Shown piece by piece: positions 18,301 through 25,872 of a DNA stretch of 25,872 nt (position 1 is the first letter of the stretch; the number at the start of each line of letters is the position of its first letter). The stretch spans positions 247,626-273,497 of the forward strand of contig BFEA01000239.1 of NCBI GenBank assembly GCA_003427395.1, given 5' to 3'. The DNA is from Chara braunii (Eukaryota; Streptophyta; Charophyceae; Charales; Characeae). The position numbers and the translations under genes are program-made. The notes beneath the pieces were generated by a model, which saw nothing but the letters and a program-made list of their open reading frames with translations, had not been told where the DNA came from and searched no databases.

Positions 18301-20480
18301 TCTTGTGGCGCTTCTTGTACACGTTTAGTCATAGCGCTGTAGACAGGATCTGTGGAATGCTCGCTTCTAATTTTCTCTTGCAGATCGGTGCCTACGTCTA
18401 GATATGTTACAATGACACCGAAGAAATCAGATTTTCGACTTAGTGCGTCGGCGACAACGTTATACTTATCCTTGACTGGCTTTAGCTCGAAATCATACTG
18501 ATCAATCTCAGCAGCCCTTCTAGTCAACTTGGGTGTCATCCGGGCCTGCGTTTTAAGCCAGCGAAGTGTCTCATGATTTGAGTACACCTTGAAGTGGCGT
18601 CCTAAGAGATAGTGTCGCCAGTGATCTAGAGCTTCTCGGAGAGCATACAACTCCCTCTCATACGTAGAAGCGGCGACCTTCTCGTTAGGCAGTCGTCAGG
18701 ACATTAACTCTACAGGTCTGTATCCATTCCCATCATCTTGTTGGAGTACAGCGCCTATCCCGTACTGACTGGCGTCAGTTGTGACAACAAAGGGCAACGA
18801 AGGATCAACAACCTTCAAAACCGGATAGTTAATCAGACATATCTTTAGGCGTTTAAACGAAGCTGTGCAGTTTGGATCCCACTTCCAAATTGTTTCTTTC
18901 TTAAGCAATTTGCGAAGGGGCGCAACAATTATCGTGAAGTGTCTAACGAACTTACGATAATAGTTGGCTAGCCCAAGGAACGACTGCAACTCAGTCAAAG
19001 TGCGGGGGTTAGGCCAATCTCGAATTGCTGCAATTTTTGTATCCTCCGGTTTGATCCCATCACCATCAAGTATATGCCCTAGGTACAACACTTCACGTTT
19101 TGCCCATTCACACTTGAGCTATATAACGACAAATTTATCAAGCCATTCGCGGAAAAGCTCATTCATTGTTCTTTGGAAGGTTGCAGGTGCATTCGTAAGA
19201 CCAAAGGGCAACACAATGAACTCATAGTGTCTATACCTTGTTCGAAAGGCAGTTTTGTATTGGTCTTCTGGCTCTACCTCAATCTGATGGTAGCCAGACT
19301 TCAAATCAGTCTTAGTGAATTACTTGCTACCCTGAACCCTATCCAACAAGTCATCTATTCTTGGTAATGGCTCAACATTTTTGACTGTTGTATCATTAAG
19401 TCTTCTGTAATCAATACACATGCGTACCTCGCCATCTTTCTTTGGCACAAATAGCACAGGCGCACCATAGGGTGAGGAGCTAGGTCTTATGCACCCCTTC
19501 TCTAGTAATTCATCAAGCTGGGTTCGCAGTTCATCCAACTCTTTTGGTGACATCCTATAGATAGGCCCCTTAGGAATTTGACTTCCTGGAATGATATCGA
19601 TGCGATGTTTAATAGGTCTTTCAACTACACCTCTTGGGGCCTCTGCCACATCTGCAAATTCCTTCAAACATTTTTCAACTTTTGGGGGCTTAGCCTCTTC
19701 TTTAACTTCTCCCTTTTTAATTGGGCGCACATATGGAACAAAAACTTGATCATACAAGTTATACTTTCTTACATGGCGGGCGAACGCGGGGGCACTCATA
19801 CAACAATGAGCTAAGCTGCTTTCCTTTCCTGATTCATGAAATAGGCGGATTTTCTTTTTCCCACCTTGCGGACTTGGAAACCAACACTCATGGTCCCTCA
19901 ACTTTATATCCGCGTCTGCAGCTTCACCCCAATCCATACCTAAAAGAATGTCAAAAGGGAGATCATCTTCCACCAAGAGAGTCAGAGAGTGGAGAACGCG
20001 TTCCACCTTCCCCTCTGCTTCGAGCCGGAAGTATATCCTGACCCCTTCAACATATCTCTCCATTATGGTTATGGTACTATTAGCTAACTTACTCATTACG
20101 GGCTCATCTAACTGCGTAACCTTCAGCCCGAGATGCAGCTTCTTTAACCCTTTCTTACTTATATAGTTGCGAGTCGATCCACTATTTATCATTCCTCCAA
20201 CTCTTATTTTATTTACTTCAAGATCTGCAATTATTAACTGTCCTCTTCGTTTCTTCATCTTAGTCCAGGCTTGGCAACGAGTGGCCAACTCATCACCCAT
20301 GCCAGTGAGGGATCCACCTAGAGAGGTACACACACTTACTACCTCTGGACAGTTAACTAGGTGGGGACTGTCTTCCTCTTCAGTCTCTGCCAGTGGAACC
20401 TTCGGATGGGAGGATGTCTTTCTTTCTACATCCGAAGTTCCCGTAGAGGCAACTGAGACCCCTACTGGTTGTTCCCTTTT
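18301..20480 (-). pseudogene. pol: protease, reverse transcriptase and RNase H (copy B)
   Basis: Read from 20480 downward. The aspartic protease shows [12 protein letters not shown] where DSG or DTG is expected; the catalytic Asp is Asn (20184-20186). A flap-side LLGMDWG follows. RT has [23 protein letters not shown], then TAA 19320-19322 within the next motif, the catalytic Asp block [13 protein letters not shown], and [13 protein letters not shown]. The expected YxDD box is missing: the frame runs FVVI, TAG (19119-19121), LKCEWAKREV, so roughly 35 residues are deleted in frame. RNase H has TTDASQYGIGAVL, TGA 18696-18698, YERELYALREAL and VYSNHETLRWL, where Asn replaces the usual Asp, then DALSRK. 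The frame is -1 relative to gag. A linker rich in Ser, Glu and Asp precedes the protease. Confidence 0.88.
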
Positions 20481-22635
20481 AATATCTTATAGTCTGGACA
20501 GTAGGGAACAATGTGGTTGGGGTCACCACGTTTGAGGCACTGATCGGCGGCTTTCCTTTCTTGCCAAACTTTCTCTGTGATCCCTAGTTTCTTCCAAGGC
20601 TTCCCTTTGGGCAAGCCTGGATGGGGTGGATATGGTTTGTCCCATGTACCATACCACGTGCCTCGTCCTCTTCCCCAGGTGGAATACGAACCTCAACCAC
20701 CTTGCGAGGGACCATTGCCCCTTCCACCCACGTAGTAGCTACCTTCGCTACCACCCCTCTGGGTACCGGGTCCTCTTCCACCGCGTCCGCGGCCTCCTCT
20801 TCCTCGGCCACGTCCTCTTCCTTGTCGCCCTCCCCCGCGGGCTGCAACGGCCATGTAGTCCCCCTCCTGAACTACCGTGCCGTTGGGTCCTCCCTCCATA
20901 CCATAATCTATTTGGTCATAGGAAAGAGTTTCACCACCTCCTTCTTCAAAGGTCAGAAGGAGGTTGTCTTTCCCAAGTATGTTCCCTGAGATTGTGCGGT
21001 TCTGCCACTTCTTTCTCACTTGCATATATTTTCAATAATGGCAGTAATTAGCTTCAGCCACGAAGCTAGAATGATCTATAGCGATCTTGCTGAACTTCTC
21101 GTACGTCATCCCCTCTTCCTTTGTACGGGGATAAAGTTGAGTACGGAGAGGGTCAGGAAGTGCCCTTGCGAAGTTGTTGAGAATTTAGGTAGGAGTTAGT
21201 CCATGTTCTGCACATTGCAGAAGTTCATCCATCGTTGCCTTGAGTGCTAATGCACTCTTCCATTTCCGATCTGCGATATTTAGAATTAACATTTCTGTTC
21301 GACGAGCCAGATTTTTATCTTCAAATTTTTCTCTAATAGCCTTAAAGAAATCTTCGATTCTCATTTGTTGTGAATATTCAATCATGGTCTGGCAGTTCGC
21401 TTCCTTTTGCAACAATATGGCGAAGCTCATCGCATCGCCAGCCATGCACGAGGTGGCCATCAAAACTCTATCCCAATACGGGATGCGCTGACCGTATACA
21501 TATGATTCTACGACCGCAATCCAATGTAGGACACTCTCCTCCTTCTTGCCGGTGTATGTCCACGACACTTTAACCTTTATTTTTCTTACATCTGTGTCTT
21601 TATCATCCCGCAACACTCCCTTTCCTTTCTTGTCATCTCCCCCATCTCCGTCTTCATCTCCACCTCCTCCGCCGCTGCCTCGAACTATCTTATCAATTAC
21701 GGCGGGAGTAAAGGTTTGTGTGATATGGTTATCTAATTTCTGGATATACAATTGAATATGTTGATCAATATCTCTGGCGGACTTCTGCAGAAAGGTGTTC
21801 CAAACTCGTTCAAACTCATATTGGTGGGTCTCAACCTTTTGCAGAGCTCTATTCATTGCTTCCAACTCCTGCTTCGTATGTAAGACTGTTTCTGTCAAGA
21901 GGGCTAATTTCTCTTTTGTGGCAGCCTGTTTCTCTTTCTGATCTTGCAGTTCTTTATGCAGCCTCATACCCTCTGCTTGCAGCCTTTTTCTTTCATCAAG
22001 CTCTTACCGCTTTGCCGCTAACATTCTCATATGCAGTTCTGCACGCTTTTCCTCTAGCAAGAATTCTTTTTCCTTTTGATCTTTGATAGATGCCAGCTTC
22101 GCAACGAAGAGATCCCTCTCTTCATCTGTTTCCTCAATCCTATCGCTGGAGTATGCATACTGGTCGTACCAGTCCAACGGTTTGACATCAAGTTCACCAC
22201 CTCTCTGGCTTGTCTCACCTCTTTCTGCCCGCCGTCTGATGAGCTTGTCATCGGCAGGTTCATTTTCTTCTTCAATTGTCTGCAGTTCTTCTTTCAACTC
22301 TTTCTCTAACTTTTCTTTCATCTCCTTCTTCATTCTTTCTTCTTCCATCTGCATTTTCTTCTTTACTTCTTCTTCTTTCTGTCTTTTCCTTTCTTCTTTT
22401 CTGCCTGACGGCGATCCACTTCAGCCTGCTTTGCAGGTGTAAGCTCTGACTTTGCACTTCCTAATCTCAACATCATACGGGAGGTGCATACCTTCCGAAA
22501 GCCCAGGGGAAAGAAAACTCTGAACAAGGGACCCATCAGAACAGAAAGGGCCAACAACCCTTGCATAGGGTAGTCGTCCATGACGGAACTCAGCACAGGG
22601 ACCCCTCCGCTAGTCCCACCAGGTAAGACTCCCAA
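20462..22635 (-). pseudogene. gag polyprotein (copy B)
   Basis: Gag packages the RNA and forms the particle. The first possible ATG in frame is 22581-22579. A Lys/Glu-rich coiled-coil segment follows (22480-22004) and contains one frameshift near 22400 in a purine-only stretch. After TAA 22004-22006 come more coiled coil and an acidic Gly-rich linker (SGGGGGDEDGDGGDD). The capsid-like part reads VLHWIAVVESYVYG, RVLMATSCMAGDAMSFA and FKAIREKFEDKNLARR, as in retrotransposon gag domains. TAA 21185-21187 and TGA 21032-21034 interrupt it. An RGG-rich stretch (RQGRGRGRGRGGRGRGG) precedes TGA 20693-20695. A zinc knuckle lies near the end, before TAG 20462-20464, which may be the true stop. Confidence 0.85.
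20498..20539 (-). other. gag zinc knuckle with second Cys replaced by Arg
   Basis: The 14 residues CLKRGDPNHIVPYC fit the retroviral-type CX2CX4HX4C knuckle except that position 4 is Arg (CGT, 20530-20528) instead of Cys. TGT to CGT is a single base change. It would lose one of four zinc ligands and so should impair RNA binding. Confidence 0.75.
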
Positions 22636-23522
22636 TAGTTAGACTAATCTGTCGTGGATGGGATGATTCTTTTTTTTTTTTTTTTTTTAAGACTCTGGAT
22701 GTCACTGCTTTAACAATAACGAATTTCAGAACTTTCAAAAACTTTTAAGTTTACTTCACTAATCAAATAAAGAAAAGAATTTTTTTTTTTTTTTTCTTTC
22801 TTAACTTTGCTTACTGCCTGTCTTCAACTTCAATATGCCCTCGTTGTACTTATACTTGTCTGGCCCTGCCTTGTTTCTATCTCTTTCCTCTTTTTATATT
22901 ATCAATACACTGGCCTGTTGCGCAGGACCAGGCTGGAGTTTACTCAATGTCAGATGCACGGCTAGTACTTCAATCGCAAAATCAACTTGCCCTGTTCACT
23001 TATTGCCTTATGACTCGGGTGGTATCTAACGTGGCAATCTGCCACTATGCCCACAGCCTATCCCTATCCTTCCCTACCACTTAGCGCAGATGTCTGACCA
23101 GATGTCAGGGATGTAGGACCAGATGATGACTCTAACCTGCTGTCGACTCTAACTTGACCAGACTCTCGCGCCCTGACCTTCAGACCGGACCAGATATGGA
23201 CAGACAGCAGCAGCAGCGACCACCAGAGAGGAGGGGTAGAAGAAGGTACTCAACACAACTCCACACACAGCCAGGTAAGGGGTAAGAGGTTCTTCTCTTC
23301 TCTGCGGACGTCGATGAAGTCCCCTCGATCGCTTCACGCTCCACGCTCCACGCGCAGGTAAAACACTTCTCCTTAGCCCCTTCCTCTTCGGCCTGCTTTC
23401 CCTTCCTTATCCCAATCCTCAACACACACTTCTTAGTTCTCCACCATCGCCAGCATTCATCGAGCCAGCATACCTCCCTCGACGGCCTTACTCATGTCAA
23501 CGCTCCAGTGAGAGTAACGAGT
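22636..23522 (-). other. Untranslated leader of copy B
   Basis: About 0.9 kb between the primer site and gag, without a recognised frame. Two long T runs on the plus strand (22670-22688 and 22780-22795, poly(A) in the element's sense) lie near gag. They could be slippage hot spots or relics of small insertions. Confidence 0.6.
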
Positions 23523-23536
23523 TCTGCTTCGATACC
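23523..23536 (-). other. Primer-binding site of copy B
   Basis: TGGTATCGAAGCAG begins five bases inside the 5' LTR end. Plant LTR elements usually carry TGGTATCAGAGC here, complementary to the 3' end of initiator-Met tRNA. The first seven bases match and the next ones differ slightly, so the primer is probably that tRNA or a lineage variant. Confidence 0.7.
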
Positions 23537-24142
23537 AAAATTTGCAAGGATCCCGACTGTTAACACTTGCTGGAGTGCGCCAGATATCATGCATTCACAC
23601 TCATTTCACAGATGCGCGATGTCTCACACAAAGCTTCAATGAGAGATAAACGAGACCAAGGAACTCAGCTCAACTATAATAACCAGAATAAGAGAGTTTA
23701 TCATGAGTTCAGAATGTGCAGCGCCGCAACAGGATTGCAAGTCTTCCTCCTCCTTCGAACCGGCGTACAGAAGGTAAGTATCACCATAACTTTCATTCCC
23801 CTCTGTCCTTCCTCTCTCTCTCTCTGTATGTCTTCTCTCTCTCCCTTTGTCTCAATGTAGTAGCCCTGGTCTACCTTCTTCTCACACATCATCTATGCAC
23901 ACTCCCTAACACATGAGGATCTACTCTGAATACTACTCACGGATGTACAAACTCTATCACCTCTACTACTAACACAGGCTGGCGCAGCTATGGCTGCTTT
24001 AGCAAGCCAGCGCCCAACATCTCTCTCTCTTGCGCAGCATCAAGCCAGCGCTCTCCCTCTGCATGCTAGCGCATAAGTGCCTTCAGCACTTCCACGCATC
24101 AATGCTACTGGAGTTCTGTCGTGTGGGAGGCTAGTCTGCTCC

Positions 24143-24148
24143 TTTATA
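24143..24148 (-). promoter_or_regulatory. TATA box of 5' LTR (copy B)
   Basis: TATAAA on the minus strand in the conserved TTAGTATAAAGGAG context. It would drive the genomic transcript of copy B toward gag. Confidence 0.65.
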
Positions 24149-24364
24149 CTAATGGCACGGCCTTGCGAGGCCTGAATCAGCCTCCCTTGGGACTCTTTCC
24201 CTGTCCCAGNCTGTGTAGAGTGCGTCCCNGTACCTTTCCCTCANGGTCTGCTGCTGCTGCGGCCTTCAGGCCTGAATTTCGGACTTGGGGCCTGTATCTA
24301 GACTCTCCCTCTGACTTAATTCGTGACTGGGACTTTACCTTTTGACTTNTGTTNAATAGGCACA

Positions 24365-24448
24365 CCTACTGCCCGAACAGACACACATTATGTACGAACA
24401 GACACACATACTGCACGTACAGACACATCTCCTGCATGAACAGACATG
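24365..24448 (-). promoter_or_regulatory. 21-bp U3 repeats, 5' LTR
   Basis: Four adjacent units start at 24365, 24386, 24407 and 24428 and are essentially identical to the array at 10236-10319. The spacing to TATA is the same as in copy A. Confidence 0.7.
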
Positions 24449-24677
24449 ACTTGCANACCCCCTGGATGAACAGATGTGACTCCCATATCTGAATATTGCA
24501 ACTGTTCGTCCAGGGGCACAACTGTGACCTTTGACATTGACTTTTACTTAGCTAGGATGTGACTTTTGACCCAGAGAACATGTCCTTCGATCTGCTTTCA
24601 CGAGTTGGGCTCTGGGCGAGTGACCCCACTATGCTGCATTCGTCAAAACAGGGTCTGAATCGGGTAAAGGCCCTTTT

Positions 24678-24682
24678 ATCAC
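24678..24682 (+). repeat. Half of a 5-bp target-site duplication (ATCAC)
   Basis: ATCAC directly follows the LTR edge and is the reverse complement of GTGAT at 11121-11125, beside the other LTR. If the LTR is taken to start one base earlier (TAAAAGGG), the duplication is the 4-mer GTGA. Confidence 0.65.
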
Positions 24683-24757
24683 CATCATGATTAGCACCAT
24701 CATCATTAGTATCATTATCTCACATTTCTCATACAATCATTAGAAGTTCATTATCAT

Positions 24758-24789
<32 letters not shown>

Positions 24790-24948
24790 TAATCATCATC
24801 ATATGAGGGACACTGAGCCCGTTTCTCAACTTGTTCGGTTCGGTTTCTCCGGGTAGACTGTGAGGACCCCGGCCTCAATCTTCCTATTGGTAATATCAGC
24901 CTTGGGCACTGGGCCCGGTTTGTTCGGAAAAAAAAAAAGAAAAAAAGA
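24683..24948 (+). mobile_element. 3' part of a poly(A) retroposon with trinucleotide repeats
   Basis: Non-coding. It starts with loose ATC/ATT repeats, holds a clean ATC then AGC run, and ends in a poly(A)-like tail at 24928-24946, followed by the 14-bp LINE duplication. A tail followed directly by a target duplication is the signature of LINE-mediated retroposition. Two similar words (GGACACTGAGCCCG near 24808 and GGGCACTGGGCCCGG near 24904) flank the body. Its presumed 5' part is 11126-11283. No family is recognised. Confidence 0.55.
24752..24802 (+). repeat. Trinucleotide microsatellite (ATC)n(AGC)n
   Basis: About five ATC units run into about eight AGC units, then three or four more ATC units. 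It is surrounded by looser ATC/ATT repeats from 24678 on. Confidence 0.9.
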
Positions 24949-24962
24949 GAGGAGGGGCAATG
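24949..24962 (+). repeat. 14-bp duplication at LINE break, copy 2
   Basis: GAGGAGGGGCAATG is identical to the minus-strand sequence at 11297-11284. A poly(A)-like tail precedes it and LINE reverse transcriptase coding sequence follows. Confidence 0.75.
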
Positions 24963-25600
24963 TACGGGCCAGGCCATGGCCTTCATCTCTATAGACTTGG
25001 AGAAGGCCTATGACCGGGTTCAGTGGGAGTTTCTCCTACAGGCACTGGCGCGTCGAGGAAAAGGGGTGCCCAATGCCCATTATCCCCTTCCCTCTACGTC
25101 ATATATATTGAATTGCTGCATGAAATACTGAGAGTTGACAGCCGGCCGAGGATCCTCGAGGCAGGCCCAACAGCACAATTGCAGTCCATGGCCTTTGCAG
25201 ACAACACAGGCGCAGTCATCCCCCCAACCACCCAGCAGCTGCGAATCCTCAAGGAAAATCTGGCGCTTTTCTGCAAGTACTACGGAGCGCGTGTTAATTG
25301 GCACAAGTCAAAAGCCATTCTACCGAGGGGGGTGGATCCCCCAGATGGCTGGGACGTTCCAACTGTGACCAATGACGAAAGGATGACCTTCTTGGGGGCC
25401 AACCTTACACCAACTTACGGGGGCGTAGAGCAGATGGCGATACGTGCCACGGCTGCGGTGGCCAGGTTAAAAGCATGGAGCCCGAGAGGAAATATGGGGG
25501 TGTTTGGCAAAGCCCTGGTCATTAAGAATTTCGTGCTTGCTACATTATAGTATGCAGGAGCGGTCCATATGCCGGGCAAGCGTACTGTTACATGCACAGA
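24949..25600 (+). pseudogene. LINE ORF2, C-terminal half of reverse transcriptase
   Basis: The first frame reads EEGQCTGQAMAF then ISIDLEKAYDRVQWEFLL, the catalytic-Asp block of LINE RT. After LARRG the frame shifts, and coding resumes as CPLSPSLYVIYIELLHEIL, so about 40 residues expected between these two motifs are missing. The active-site box follows as SMAFADNTGAV (25191-25215), FADN where FADD or YADD is expected, so the second Asp is Asn. Further RT and thumb-like sequence continues to TAG at 25548-25550 and a little beyond. This is the part absent from the minus-strand LINE at 11284-13850, and it begins at the same five residues where that one ends. Confidence 0.82.
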
Positions 25601-25872
25601 TATGTGATGTTCGTAATAACCGAGGAACTGCAGTGTGATAAAAAGGACTGAAATGGACAATGCGGTGAGAGTAGAATCTCGACAGACAATGTGCATTCTC
25701 ATACATACAAAAGTGCTGAATAGCGCAGGGAAGACTTAGATACAAAGACTGACCTGACAAGGACTGACCTCACACACGTAGTACAAGTAGCGAAGCATAA
25801 TGCTAGAATACCAATCACGAGCCCAATCAATGTTTGAACTCAGACTAAACATGCATCGTATCCCTCACCAGG
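25601..25872. other. No recognisable feature
   Basis: Mixed sequence after LINE homology fades. No clear poly(A) tail or target duplication marks the LINE 3' end within the window. Confidence 0.4.

Larger units (their letters stand above)
16272..24677 (-). mobile_element. Ty3/gypsy retrotransposon copy B, nearly full length, defective
   Basis: Read on the minus strand: 5' LTR (24677-23542), primer-binding site, leader, gag, protease, RT, RNase H, integrase with chromodomain-like tail, polypurine region and a 3' LTR that stops halfway (16860-16272). The domain order PR-RT-RH-IN identifies Ty3/gypsy (Metaviridae-type). At least four stops interrupt gag and six interrupt pol. The RT active-site segment is deleted and catalytic Asp residues of protease and RNase H are changed, so it cannot move on its own. 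Its two LTRs differ more from each other than its 5' LTR differs from the LTR of copy A. Confidence 0.9.
23542..24677 (-). repeat. 5' LTR of copy B (1136 bp)
   Basis: Full-length LTR in inverted orientation to 10007-11120 and about 97 percent alike by eye. The largest difference is an extra stretch of about 16-20 bases just before the hairpin near 24003. U3 has the 21-bp repeats (24365-24448), TATA is at 24148-24143 and the hairpin at 23984-23997. Ambiguous bases at 24210, 24229, 24244, 24349 and 24354 coincide with those of copy A; 24456 does not. The outer edge is followed by ATCAC. Confidence 0.9.

Noticed and set aside
20480-20495. Programmed -1 frameshift site between gag and pol
   Set aside because: No canonical slippery heptamer and no obvious stem follows; a simple indel in a decayed copy is as likely.
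20584-20847. Glu/Asp-rich frame next to gag
   Set aside because: It is the gag RGG and zinc-knuckle region read in another frame, since GGA/GAG-rich DNA gives acidic translations.
11284-25600. Twin priming of a single LINE as the cause of the oppositely oriented halves
   Set aside because: It would give the right relative orientation, but it would not explain the 5-bp LTR duplication split between the two LTRs, or the poly(A)-like tail beside the 14-mer. One flip between the LTRs explains all three.

Overview
The window looks like repeat-rich nuclear DNA from a green plant-lineage eukaryote. The pol sequence style, the chromodomain-like integrase tail and the LINE type remind me of charophyte algae such as Chara, but no host gene confirms this and the assignment is inference. 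Nearly everything recognisable is a retrotransposon. Single-letter N calls inside the repeats show that the assembly was uncertain there.

Layout. 1-8160 has no recognised gene family. It holds a G-run tract (1523-1549), a 22-bp minisatellite (1886-2036), one unrecognised 257-codon reading frame (2132-2905), an LTR-like stretch around 3356-4030 and a 30-bp minisatellite (7733-7882). 8575-11120 is a 5'-truncated Ty3/gypsy element on + (copy A): an open integrase frame followed by an LTR. 11284-13850 is the 5' half of a decayed LINE on -, with an AP-type endonuclease and the start of the reverse transcriptase. 13813-16271 is LTR-like and GC-rich and carries an ordered set of minus-strand splice-site-like signals. 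16272-24677 is a second, nearly full-length gypsy element on - (copy B): LTR, primer site, gag, protease, RT, RNase H, integrase and a truncated 3' LTR, with many stops and several lost catalytic residues. 24949-25600 is the 3' half of a LINE reverse transcriptase on +.

Main observation. The pieces either side of the two inverted LTRs (10007-11120 and 23542-24677) become collinear if the 12.4 kb between them is flipped. The two LINE halves then read in one direction. A 14-bp duplication typical of a poly(A) retroposon insertion then flanks one inserted block, and a 5-bp duplication GTGAT flanks one LTR inside that block. This records nested insertion (LINE, then poly(A) retroposon, then LTR element) followed by an LTR-LTR inversion, or by an equivalent mis-join of the assembly. 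The two LTRs share N calls at five matching positions, so the second explanation must be tested.

A second candidate is the truncated 3' LTR of copy B. Its U3 and TATA box point into DNA with GT-AG intron-like structure, so it may drive a spliced transcript.
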